A stretch of DNA of 64,000 nt from Caenorhabditis elegans (lineage: Eukaryota > Nematoda > Chromadorea > Rhabditida > Rhabditidae). The stretch spans positions 8,928,001-8,992,000 of the forward strand of contig NC_003284.9 in assembly GCF_000002985.6 (NCBI RefSeq), written 5' to 3'. Below the pieces are notes generated by a model. The model had not been told where the DNA came from. It saw only the letters and a program-made list of their open reading frames with translations, and ran no database searches. Position numbers and translations under genes: made by a program. Shown here in pieces: positions 47,824-60,184 of the stretch (position 1 is the stretch's first letter; every line of letters starts with the position of its first letter).

Positions 47824-50800
47824 GTACGTTTCACGTTTAATGATTATTTTTAAAGTAATACAAGTTTTATGAAATCGTTATTTGCCTTCCTTATTTACTT
47901 CATTTTTGACAATTTTTAAGTTCAACGTTCGAATATGGCTATTTAATATATAAAATAATTCGTTTTAAACCAAAATACGCAATAAAAAAAATGATAATTA
48001 AAAGAAAATCAATTTCCGTCTGCTGCGGCACAAAAAAATTGGTGAAATTGAAGATATTAGCTAAAAGTAGTTTTTTTTTAACTTTGAACTGTCGTAAACA
48101 ATGTTTTAAAAATTTTTGAGAAGTTTCAAAACACAATTCGGAAATTTATACACTATACAAGGAAGAAGCCCGAAACCGTCACTTTTCCTTCATACACTTC
48201 ATATTAAAAAAAAATTTATTCACTATATAATTTTAATAGTGTGAAAACAGTCACTGAATCTTGAAATTTAATTTTTTACCGAAATCTACAAAAACAACAA
48301 ATTTTTCGCTGAAATATCGTTGAGCATTCGGAGTTTAAAAAAATTTCTAAAAGTCAGGTTGAGCATTTTTAAGTTTCAAATTCTGAATTTCTATTGCGTT
48401 GGTTTTATAACAGTTGACCTTTAACCTCCTAGACACCAAACAAGACGCCTTTGATAATCTCTTTTCAATACTGTGGCTCAATGTCATATTCTCATATTAA
48501 TGAAAAATTTTTGTATGCTTTTGAAAAACACATTTCAGAAAAAGTGTTTTAATTTTTATTTTGTCTTCTGTTTTTCCAAATCCTTCAAAAAGTGACATAA
48601 CGCGTCGTAGTTCCAATGGTAATTACCCTCTTGAATATGAAATATTCATATTTGTTGGCCATTTCTTCGCTCAATTTTTTAAAAGAATGTGCCATCATCG
48701 TCCTATTCATGAATTCCTAGGTTTGGAGTGCGTATGAAAGCAGAAGCGCAGATGATATAAAACATCACATCATATCGCAGCTGATTCGAACAAAAATAAC
48801 AATACCGTAAGGAACGTCTTGTTTCGCACGTAATTCTAAAATGATCAAAGGCTTAGCTTACTCAAATAGAGTCGACTTTTACCAAAAAAAGATGGTCAAA
48901 GGATTATGCACCGGAATGCTTTCCATATTACATTTCACCTGATATTTCTTAGGCTGGTAAAAATGAAAGTCATACAGGTTTAATTAAAAACTATTTTCTT
49001 GCCATTTTAAAATTTATTTACTATGTAGAATTTGAATGTTCTATGTTGTCCTATTCAAAATTAAATGTTTCTTTGTAATTATATTATGCATTTTCGAACA
49101 CCTCTCTAAAGTGAAACTCAAATTATTAATTTAATCTAGTACAACGTGATTTTAACTATCAACGTTCTCAAATAAAACAGCTGAAAAACTTGATCGGCAT
49201 AATATTTCCTTAATTATAAACGAATTTCTTTGCCAGTGAATATTCATAATGTTGACATTTTATAGGTTTCATACGTGATTTTACATGATCAAAAATAAAA
49301 ATAACAAAATCAAGGGTGTGCTCCAAAAATTTTTGAGACATTTTGACATCTATGATTTTTAGGAAAATACAAATTATTTTTTGAAAAATTATAGTCGCGA
49401 CAAACATTCACAAGTTTTCATCATCAAAAATCTTTTCACACATAAGTCTTGAATTCGAGATTCAAATTGAATTTAAATTGGCATTTCCAGTTAGAATGCA
49501 AACTGCTTCAGATAAAAAAAAATGCAAAAACGCAATGACATTTGTGAGAACCGCGCAATTTATTTAAAATCGTTTGTACGTACAGTGTAAGTACATTGTA
49601 CCTGCAGTAAAATTAATACAATATATCTATCAGCAGTAATTGATAGAGACTTCTTAGAAGTACCGAAAAAGCAAAAAATGGAAAAGTGTATTACCACGAA
49701 ACTCAAAAAATATCTATAAGAATAATACAATATAAAAGAAAAAACTGAAATTTCCAGTCTCATATACCTTTTAAAAAATCTGAAAGGGTTTTTGGATTTT
49801 TTAATTCGTTTTAGTAACACTTTGAGCGTTTTAAAGCAATTTAACTTATCGGAATAAAGGAGACTGTTCTCAATTCATATAAGAGAAACATTGTGAACTC
49901 TGTATTGTGTTTTCTTACAACACCTAATAAAAACACATCGGCTGAAACACAAAAACAGTGTTTCGATGGATGTTAGTTAACTCTTAAATTGGATCAATTT
50001 CCTTGCCAACTCATCACTAAATGGAAACTCCCCACAATTATGATTCCATACGCCTCTTCCTTTTTTCTTCGCTTTCCCTCCGATGGTGGTACTGCTCACG
50101 AGGATTCCGCGATGGAAACATAATGGAAAACGAGAGAGCAAAGAAAAAAGTGCATGATTTTGTCCGGGGGAGTGTCTATTCTCTAACAGATGCCTCACAG
50201 TTGTTCTTTTTTGGCTCGAATATGCTCGATACTTACTTTTGTGTTTCTTTGTAAGAACTTTCGATTTAATTTTCTTCTTTCTCAGTCAAAACTCGAAAAC
50301 CAAAAAGTAACATGTATATTGTAAAGTAACACGTAGTATTTCTTAGAGTGAAACTATGGATTTTGTATTGTATTTTGTTCTTTGTGAAGAGTGAAATTTA
50401 AAATTCATTGAAAATAGACTAAAGCAAAATTAAGAAGTCACTTGTTGATCTGACAGGACAATATTTATTTTTTCCAACTATTTAATATACTGTTGAATTA
50501 TTGAATATGGTAGTTCCTCCAATAATCTGGCATGCAATAATATTTTCATTGGCGTGTTGCACTTCAAAACTCTTTGATAAAAACTTGACATCCCGTTGAA
50601 GTATGCAAGATTAATATATGCCGAAATGTTAACTTTCACTAATTGTAAGGCTGTTGGAAAGTAGAACTATTGGAGGTTCACCATGTGGCCTCAAGAGAAA
50701 GTACGGTAGACGGAAATCATTAAAAATAAAATAAACCTATCACAGTGGCTTCAGTTTGTCTCCCAAACCGTCAAAGGTCATTTTCACTAGAATGCCAACT

Positions 50801-52963
50801 ACAGATTCAACACAATGTATTTCTAACTGTACAGAAGGAAGACTTTTTTAAAACACTTTCCCCGGTTTTGTAAACAATTATGTTTGTACAAAAGCACTCC
50901 TAATGCGGCTCAAATTGAAAATCTTGGTCGGAAAATTTACACATAATTTTTGTTTAAGTTTCATATCGAACAAGACTAGTTTTCTACTACAAGGGCACAA
51001 TTTATTTTTCCGGTTTTCAGTACAGGTATTGTTTTTATACAAAACCCCCTAACCCCCTAACCCGGCTCAAATTGAAAATCTTCGTCAGAAAATTGTTCCG
51101 TTAAGTAGGAAAATTTTGATGTGAACACTTTAAATAAAACCCCGCTTGGTTGTGGGCCCAACAGATCCGCCTAATCTAAAGGAATGTTTTTGCACTCTAT
51201 ATTCACACCTTTACTTATTTAACTGAGTATAACAAAATAGAGCAAAATACCCCATCAGTGCTGGGTCACATCCAAGACTGAATACAAATTAGATGAAGGA
51301 AAAACACCTGTTCCGTGAAAAGTCTGATGAAAGCAAGATTTTATTGCTAGTGAAAAGTTTACATAATTTTAAACTTAGCATTTTAAACAGTAGACATTTC
51401 ACATGCTTTTACTTTTAAACTTTTCTAAGCATAATTCTATCTTCCTAGATATTACATATATTTTCCCAATGTTTAGTAAGCTCACAGAACATAAAACAAA
51501 AAATATATGTTTCTTCTTCGATTTTCGAAAACAAAAACATAATCTAATTCGGTTTGGGATGCATCTGACATCTGAAACAACGCGTCGAAAATGCAAAAAG
51601 TTCAACGAACGAAAAGAAGAACAAACCCGAGATGGATTTCTTTTTGTTTTTGATCTTCGTTTTTTTTTCAAAGTTAGCCATATTTATGTTCACCACAGAA
51701 ATTCCTCCCATCTTTTCTCAAAACAAAGAAGTCGAGACTAACATTAAAATCGTGTCGTTGCCCTATAATTGAACACATCTCTATTCTATCTCTTCTTCAT
51801 TTTGCTCTTTTTGGCTATTCTCTCACTCATCGGGAAACCCGTGATTTTGATTGCCTAACCCAGACTGAAAGCCTATTGAAACACTTTTTCATATGCTTTT
51901 TCCCACCCGAGTCATGAACTAAAAATCATTGAAGCTGTGGCATTGAGCAGAATTTTTCACGAGTCATCCCAATACAATATACTGATAAAGCATTTTTATC
52001 TAGGTTTGTTTCTAGGAATTGAATAATTTACTCCACAGAGAGCTCATCTCATCTCTATCATACCTTTAAATTCTTATAATAATTATTGTGATAATGTAAG
52101 TTTTTCATGTTTTTATGAGTTTCGTTCCTTCTCCACCTCAAAAAAAAAGATTTAAAACATTTTTTGAGTTCAAAGCCAGAAAAAAACTAAAATAGTATAA
52201 GACTTGTGTGAATTCAAATTTAAATATATAAAAACGTTTTGCGGAAACTAACGCGAAAATACTTTAAAGAACAAATAAAAGTTACCTTTGTCGTATTTGA
52301 GATTGTCAAAAACTGTTTGTAGCTTCAAATTTCATATTTAAAGAAACATAGGACATATCTTTAACTTCAAGTTTTACAAAAGTGTTATGTTATTACTCAC
52401 GGCCTTTTACGTCAGTGCTCATTGAAATTATCTAATTTTTCACATCACAAACATGTTGGCTATCTGCAAAAGAGATCTTACCCCGAAAATGACGGGGCTT
52501 TCTCCAAATTCTTTTTTACGTGTGAAATTTGAAATTGAAAAAAATGACTACCCTTTGCAACCTTTACCCGTTGAACCCACACCGGATGAGGATTCATCGC
52601 ACATTTCTGGTTGGTCGAACACTAGGAAATCTTTTTTTACTGAGAAAGTTTTTTGTAGACTCAACTCCATTTTACTTGGTAGAAACATTTTGAACTTCAA
52701 GAATTTTCGAATAGTGGACACCTATGTATAATTGCAAGAACAATGAAATTTAATACTCATTAATTCTTTCTTTCAACTAGTTTTTTGTTCTCATATTCGT
52801 TTTTTGCATTTTCTTTGCCTATGTCTAATTAGAAAATGAAAGAGCAAAAAAGTAAAGATTCACACAAGTCACACGTCAGGATGACTTATTCATTATTTGC
52901 CTGATTCTTCTCAAATTATACGTACGCATCTTTCAACGGTACGTCTCATTTTGCGGATTTCAG
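47824..52963. other. Upstream region or large 5' intron of the NMU-type receptor
   Basis: No firm exon. ORFs at 49977-50198, 51403-51741 and 52453-52731 look like chance frames. It contains a diverged local duplication (50906-51094). Confidence 0.45.
50906..51094 (+). repeat. Diverged local duplication
   Basis: CGGCTCAAATTGAAAATCTT occurs at 50906 and 51063, continuing to GGTCGGAAAATT and CGTCAGAAAATT. Looser similarity extends upstream (CCGGTTTT followed by a TACAAAA string). The second copy carries a short ACCCCCT tandem. Probably an old duplication of about 157 bp. Confidence 0.5.
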
Positions 52964-52975
52964 CCGAGTGAGAAC

Positions 52976-55900
52976 ATGTTGCAAGCTTGCCTAAACACCA
53001 CCGAAGACCAATGTGATTGCCTTGCATTCAATTGTCCAATTGTTTATAGTCATTCGGAAAGCGAAAAAGAAGCGTGTTACATGGAGCACTGCTTTATTTC
53101 AAAACGAGCACTGGATGACGTCACGTTGTATAAGGTTGGTGAAAAAAAGAAATTAAAAGTTGGGAAGCTATAGATAAATTTTAAAGTCATTGAAAATAAT
53201 TGCAGGAAGCAATAAAGCCCTAATTTACACTTCACAATAAATTGACACCATACAATTACTATTTTCCTCTATTAGAAAAAAACATTTGTTTCTAAAATGG
53301 CAAAATTCCACCATAACAAAAATGTTAAGTTAACTGGCACCCCAAAAAAGATAATTTCAAAGTTTTAAATCATATTTATTTTCTCCAAAAATGAGGAAAA
53401 TGTCTGAATAGAGAACATAATTTTTCAACGTAACTATGATCTTTCTTGATATCTTTCGTGTTATCGGCGAAACTATAAATCTTGCTGAAAACCTTAAATT
53501 CGCATGTTAGTTCAAATTCAAACTATAAATTTTTTTCAGGTGACTGCTCTTTACATTTTCATTTTCTTAGTTGGTGTAATTGGAAACACTACAACCTGCT
53601 TAGTCATGAAAAAACATCCCATGATGAAAACCCATGCAAGGTAAGGTAATTCTTCCAACTACCAACATAAGCCTTATTACTTTAGCATGTATCTCATGAA
53701 TCTGGCGGTTTCGGACTTGGTCACGTTATGCGTGGGTTTACCGTTTGAAGTAATGATGAACTGGAATCAGTACCCATGGCCATTTCCGGATTACATATGC
53801 AACTTGAAAGCGCTCATTGCGGAAACAACGAGGTGAGGCGTTAATGATTACTGAATAGTTCAGCAACAAAGTTACATTTTTATTTCAGTTCCGTTTCTAT
53901 TCTGACAATTCTGATTTTTGCAATTGAACGTTATGTAGCGGTGTGTCATCCACTTTTTCTAATGAAGGTTCAACCATTCAAGAGAAATGTGAGTTCAATT
54001 AATGCTTAACCCGCATACTGGCTACTTTACTCTCTAAGTCGGCAGTTGATATCTCGGTTGAAAAAAAGTCTAACTGCTGCAGAATTACGACAAGAGAACG
54101 TTAAAAAATTTATTGTTAGTGTCCTTTGAAAAGGGAGAAAAAAAACAATTGAGATATAAGTTATCATAGTTGAGAATTATAGTATTAATGTAAATACAAT
54201 AGTTAGAATAACATTTAAATCTATATTAAGTTGGAATATGCGCCGACAACGTTGCATGTAGAGTACAGTACTTCTATCAAATCCCACAGAGTTATAAGTG
54301 TCATAGATACAGGTTTTAAGAAAACACCACTTGAAAAACGCAGACAACGTAAGATTTAAAACATGACTCGTTGCGAACCTCGATCAATGTCGGCTGCGCG
54401 ATTTTTTCAAAGCTTATTATTTGATACTCACTATCAGGAAAGCAGTACGCAGGAAAGCAACACATTATGAAAATATTTAGAAAATGAGATTTGTGATTGA
54501 ACCACATAAAACATTCAATTTCATAAACATAAATTATTTATTAAACTATCAACGTACAACAGCAATAACATTTTTGAAGATTGGAACTATAATTGGCTTT
54601 ACTTGGATTTTCTCTATCCTTTGTGCTATGCCCTTTGCGATCCATCACCGAGCCGATTACATTATGAAAAGCTGGCCAGGGACAGACAACAGAATACCGG
54701 TAAAATAGAGTTTATTGACAATAACTCAGCAAAGTCTTTTAAGGTTAAATCTTCAAAAATGTGCATGATAGCAGTGATGTTTGAACCAAAGCTAGCGTCA
54801 ACTTTTAAGGTAGTTAATAAATAAAAATTATCTTATACAGGGTGCAAGTTTGTATATTTTTTTCAGATTCTATTTCACTTCTCTGCCATAGCATTCTTTG
54901 CACTCCCACTGTTTACAATTGTAATTCTCTATGCAAGAATTGCATGTAAGGTAAGAAAAGTTGAACGGTGAAAAGCAAATTTTAAATTCACATTAAAACA
55001 TTGATTGTTTTAAAATGAACGTTTTAATATCGTAATGAATAACGGATACACGTAAAACAAAAATTAAACAAAAACTCACCTGTTCTTTCATTTAGGTATC
55101 CAGCAACAGAACAATTCAACCAGGCGAACTTGATATCACTGAGGAACTGCAAATGAGAATCAATGCAATTTTATGTGAGTTCGGGATGAGTTGTTGATAA
55201 AAAACAGATGTAGGAGGGGTAGAAAATTGGAAAGTGAGGAACCGAATATGGGAGGGATTGGAGCGGAAAACGAATGCGTGAGCAGAGACTAGAAATGGAT
55301 GTACTTAGATGAAGTACAAACTATCGTATTGTTCCATACAATTTTCAGTGGATATTTTTGTATTTTTCGGAATTTCGAGAACTGCGGTAGTTTATTGTTT
55401 AGTAACAGAGTTTTTAGTAACAAAGAGTAGAAACAAGGTAAAGTGACAATTTATGCAAATTTTGGGTTTTCTGGATGAATACTGTTTTTCACTTTAACTG
55501 TTATATTTTGTCACTACAGATAAAATATTGTATGTTCCCAAAAAGTGAGAAAAATATGAGCACATTTTGTCATTGTCTAGTGGCGAGTCTAGTGGTCTAG
55601 TGAACCAGTTTGCAATTTATGGTTTGAATATTTTAATTACTTTTAATAGTTTGTACAGTTTGGATTAACAATATACACACCTTGAACAATAATGTTATGA
55701 AAAGTTGGAACAATTTCTAGTAAACAGATACAAGTTCTAAGCAGTGCACATTCAAATACCAAGCTCATCTTCAGACACACATCCTCTTAATGTAATTTTG
55801 TTTCCGGAAATGCTAAATCAACTAATCGACCAAAAATCGTAACATTGAATTTAATTTGCAGGTGCAATCGTTTCGGCTTTCTTCATCTGCTACCTTCCGT

Positions 55901-56854
55901 TTCAATTGCAACGTCTCTTGTTTTTCTATTTTGATAATGAAGTTATTTTGACATGGGTCAATCAGTATATGTATTTTATCTCAGGTTTGTTATCAAAAAG
56001 TTCAAAAGTAAATCGTCTTTAAACCAGTAAATATTAAGATAGATTTTGAATTTTTTTTTTGAGAACAAAAAGAAATCATAGACAAATTTGAACAACCATA
56101 ATCCATTAAAAAACAAAAGTTCGGATCAAGTTTCACTGGAGAACAAGTCTAATTAATGTGCACAACAAATTTAAAAATAAAATTAATTTTTAGGATTCCT
56201 TTTCTATCTTGCCACTATCATCAATCCTATTGCCTATAACCTTGCATCCAGCCGTTTTCGAAGAGCATTCAAAGACATTCTTATTGATTACTGTTGGAGA
56301 GGAGGATCTGAGCGTTATCCAAGAAGCTCATTCAGCAAATATAGCTTGTGAGTGGGAATATTCAGAGCAGTTACAAATATTTTGTTCGTGATCAAGAAGA
56401 AAACGATGAGAAAATTGTATTAACTACATTTTCCATTGAAAAAATACTGTAAAATGCACTTTGAGTGCCAAAAGCGGCGCAAGTGACGAGTAGTACAAAA
56501 AAGTGTTTAAGAAAATTTTTAAAAAAATATGGTTTATTTCAAAATTTATCACAAATTATACTTTGGTTGACAAAATCACATTGAGATGATAATTTCGTGA
56601 AGAAAATTTCCAGTGTCCAAAGTCCTGATTAAAGCTTTTGGAAAACAAAACTAGTTTGCATAGTTAATTTCAATAACTTTTGCTGCTCGGCTAGTGACAT
56701 CACACACTTTATTTTTCTTAGGAAATATAGGACTGCTTCTAACAACTTAAAACAGTTTAAGATGCATTAAAAGTCAATTTCCAGAGCTCATACTCCTCTC
56801 AGGCAAGCCATGTCCAACCGGGTTCCAATTCTCGACTCCAAAACAAACGCATAA
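52976..56854 (+). CDS. Neuromedin U receptor-type peptide GPCR
   Basis: Exons: 52976-53134, 53540-53640, 53686-53832, 53889-53988, 54481-54699, 54744-54809, 54867-54950, 55096-55174, 55862-55984, 56194-56347, 56785-56854; 433 aa. Cys- and Asn-containing extracellular N-terminus. TM1 holds GNTTTCLV. TM2 and loop 1 carry NLAVSD...GLPFEV...WNQYPWPF...C, the pattern of NMU, pyrokinin and CAPA receptors. ERY at 149-151, CYLPF in TM6, NPIAY at 370-374. In insects and mammals such receptors couple NMU-like peptides to G proteins. The acceptor at 54481 is the only one that keeps phase, but it makes intracellular loop 2 about 25 residues longer than usual, so that exon start is the weakest part. AATAAA at 57043-57048. 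Best guess nmur-1; nmur-3 is the alternative. Confidence 0.87.
55349..55437 (+). CDS. Candidate frame-changing cassette exon of the NMU-type receptor
   Basis: 89 bp with a strong acceptor (ACAATTTTCAG) and donor (AAG|GTAAAG). It joins the preceding exon in phase and is open throughout (DIFVFFGISRTAVVYCLV...). It ends in phase 0, whereas the next exon needs phase 1, so inclusion shifts the frame and stops within the TM6/TM7 exon. The transcript would encode a receptor lacking TM7 or be degraded. May be real regulated splicing or a decoy. Confidence 0.4.
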
Positions 56855-58356
56855 CTTCAAAACATTGTCCCAAAATAATATTATTTGTACATATATTTTA
56901 TTTTGTCTCCACATTATTTTTAATTTTTTTTCTCCCTCTTCAATATTTGTAAACCTTGTCTCATATTTTTCCTGCTAATTCGATATCATGTAGTTTGCAT
57001 TACGGGGGCATACTTCATTCTATACTTTATTTCAATCTGCCAAATAAAAAGTGTAGGTTTTCTATTTTCCTTCCTGGAAGCACACGGTCCAGTGAACTTC
57101 AGTCTCTCTTGGTAGCAATGTACCAAAAAGTCACTGAGACAGAATTTGGAAGTAGAGAGAAATGTAAATGAAGTTATTTTTTATTTTTTGCTTTGACATA
57201 CGGAAATAGAAAATTAAAATGTAAATAACAAAAACGACTTTTCATAAATTATATATGGTGTAAAATTGACCTTTTACATAGAATTTTAAAAGAAAGTCTC
57301 CCACCTTCGTTAAGAACATAAACATTAATTTTCAATCCCACAATTTAAATTACAAACAAAATGTGACATTCCTGAACTTTAGACAAGGCGTCTGTGAAGT
57401 TTTATGTTGTTCATATCTTTGATAGTTTTCCGCGGAGGTTGAAATTTGAGAAGTTCCTTGTGTTCTTGCTGATTATCATCTTTAAAATCATCTGAGAATG
57501 TTGTGTTCACGGTAATATGATGCAAAAATACCTTCAACTATTGTTTTTACTGACATTCTAAAGTTAAAACATTTTGCAAATTAATTGTAGTAAAACACTT
57601 ATTCAAACGGATCCAAGTGCAGAAATTTGGAATGCAAGAGCAATAAATCACTCCTAAGTTACAATTAGGTGCTAACAGAGTGTAATATGAAATGATTATG
57701 ACGTGATAACAGCGTGACAGAATATTTTATAAAGATATTAATACTTTTTCAAAGTGAGAATGGTTTAATCCTCAAAATTAAACACATAACTCAAAAGATT
57801 CTTGAATTTACCTGCTTCATTTAGAAACATGAATACAAAAATGCAATAAGTTCCGGAAAACATACTAAAATTTCACCGACGTTTATTCTACCGTTTAGTT
57901 TTCTCAGAAAAATATTTCCAATAAATATTTACATAAAGCAACAGTTTCCTGACCATAAATTGGAACTTAAACTCATTGAGCTTATGGAAACTTTTAAGTT
58001 TCAAAAACATTCTTCTAGAAATTTTTAAATCCTCTATAAAGTTCAATTTGAAGTTTTTAACTTTTGATGTTTTACAAGGCAGATAAGAGTTCAGATAAGT
58101 AAGATAACCATATGGGAATTGGTGCATTTTCAAAAGCAAGTGAGATTTTTTGCAATAACTTTTTGAACAGCTCAAAGAAGATACAAGCTTTTTCATCATT
58201 TGAAGTTTGACATCGTCTTCTTAGTTTTCATGCAAATCTTAGGGCTGATCATTCTAACTAGATTTTTGAAGTTTTTTTAATTGTTCTTTGAACCGATGTT
58301 AAACACATAATTTAGTTTTCTGTACAGTTATTTAGTTCCCCTCTAGTATAACAAAA

Positions 58357-58375
58357 TCTCTCTCTCTCTCTCTCT
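58357..58375 (+). repeat. (TC)n microsatellite
   Basis: Uninterrupted TC dinucleotide run of about nine and a half units. Confidence 0.9.
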
Positions 58376-58583
58376 GAACTAAAACCAATTAGTCAGTTAT
58401 CTTTCATTTCGTTTGTTTTTTATCTTTTTGTGTTACAATCCTGAGAATTTTCCTCCCCTCCCACCCATATCATTGCCGTTTCATTTCAAGGGCCCGCTCA
58501 TCAAATTGTTGTGACGATTGACTCCAAAGACCTCACCGATCTATCTTCTCTTTTTTTCGCTTTGCATTTTTTTACCCGCACCG

Positions 58584-58703
58584 ATGCCTACCAATATCAA
58601 AATATCCAAAGTGTCAGAGTCGGATGGCACGCGGCAGAGGTCTGACACAAAATCGAACAATTGGCACCCTGCCGCCATTGAAAAACGAGTGACAGAAAAA
58701 TGA
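58584..58703 (+). CDS. Candidate 39-aa upstream ORF
   Basis: ATG 58584 to TGA 58701-58703. The peptide (MPTNIKISKVSESDGTRQRS start) has protein-like composition. Its TGA overlaps the ATG at 58700 in an ATGA arrangement, typical of a reinitiation-coupled upstream ORF. No family recognised. Confidence 0.3.
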   Translation: MPTNIKISKVSESDGTRQRSDTKSNNWHPAAIEKRVTEK

Positions 58704-58739
58704 AAAGGACAACTGAACAGATTGAAGAAGCTGCAAAAA
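58700..58739 (+). CDS. Candidate alternative first exon of the TWK channel
   Basis: ATG plus 12 codons plus one base (MKRTTEQIEEAAK), then a GTGTAT donor at 58740. Phase 1 matches the acceptor of TWK exon 2 at 61001, so splicing would give ...EEAAK-R-LLPLIIL in frame. The donor is weaker than consensus. Confidence 0.28.
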
Positions 58740-60184
58740 GTGTATTATATCCAATGAGTGTGCCTGTGTTTGTGAGTGTCACATCTTTCCTGCTCCGTAT
58801 GCTCCACATTCTCCTTCTTTTGTCAACCTCTCCCGCGTCGCCTCCCGCTTCTCAACTTTTGCCCCCCGGGGGCGCTATCAGCAAATCCGTCCGTGTGTTA
58901 TTCTCCCGAACGAACTTTTCAGAGAGCATATGGGCTTTCAAAGTCTTTTTGGTTTACAATTCATTTTTTCAAGTAGATGATACTTTCATCGTATTTCATG
59001 AAGACCTTGAACGACTGTGTTTTTTAACATCTAGTATTCCATTGTAAAAATAAGTTTCTCAAAAAGCCACAATATATTGAAATAAGTTTCAACATTTTGG
59101 TATGCCATCCAACCACCCATAAAGTTAATGTATCTAAACAATGATCTTCTGAAAAAGGTTTCCCATACTAATTTGCATTTTGAATGGGTCCCTTACAATT
59201 TGGCTTTAAGGCTAACATTCAAAACATTGAATAAAGACATTTTAAATTTACTCTAAGAAATCCAAAACGACTAACCTCTTAAAGTTCAATCTAAAATTTG
59301 TTCAATTTATTTTTTAACTACGTTCAAGTCCTGTTAAATTGTTTTAACAGCTGTGCTTGGAAGGCTTTTGAAGGTTTTGCGGTATTGAGAATCAATTATG
59401 CATTTTCGACGCTATTTTCTTTCGCGTTTAACTTTAAACTTTAAAATTGTTTTTTTTTTAAATTTCAACGTAACTCAATAAATTTTTTAAAGAAACATGT
59501 AAAATGATTTTCAGATCGTCCATCCACTCTCAAACGCATTGAAAAACATTAAAAGTCTTTAAAGACAGATTTTGGAAACATTCTACAAAACTCGAAAATA
59601 GTGAAACAATGCACAAAAAAAATTTCAGATGGGCGTTGTGCCACTAAACATTTTGCTGTGGCATATCCTCATTGTGGGCAGTCTCCAATAAAAAATTCTC
59701 GTGAAAAATGTCTGTAGTAAATTGAAAGATGATTGAAGATTTTAAAGCATTTCAACTTCTGGTATTTCTACTCTTGGAGTAGTATTATAAAAGTTGTGAC
59801 TGTGGTGGTTTCAGAAAAAAAACCTCACAACTAATATGAAAGTTTTGATCTTTAATAACATGTTGAAATTCCCTTATCTTTGCATTCTGGGCGAATTTAT
59901 GATTGCCAATAACCTAGACTCCGATTGCCCCCCCCCCCTTTCCAACCCCTCTCATCCTTTTCTCTCATCAACTTTAGCTATCAGATAAGCTTTCCCTCCA
60001 AGCAATCCCACTCACTTTGCTCCATATCAATTTTGCACATCTTCTTCGTTTTTTGTCGTTTTTGAAAAAAAACCCATTCTTTAAAGACCAAAAATCTCAC
60101 CTAAACCACACAAGTTTCATAAAAAGTAGTATTCAGGTAGTACACGAAAGGTAGGAGGCAAGCGGGTGACAAAAACAACCGGAA

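Larger units (their letters stand above)
56855..60184. other. Intergenic and TWK upstream region
   Basis: The NMU-type receptor 3' UTR ends near the AATAAA at 57043-57048. From 58440 to 58930 the sequence is less AT-rich, with overlapping ORFs (58584 and 58700). A TC microsatellite is at 58357-58375 and an 11-C run at 59928-59938. No other gene seen. Confidence 0.45.

Noticed and set aside
51041..51066. CCCCTAA tandem suggestive of telomeric repeat
   Set aside because: Nematode telomeres are TTAGGC repeats; this is two and a half units of a different heptamer inside a diverged duplication.
51403..51741. 112-codon + strand ORF and its minus-strand counterpart
   Set aside because: Low-complexity Phe/Lys-rich frames in AT-rich DNA, open on both strands, with no splice or promoter context.
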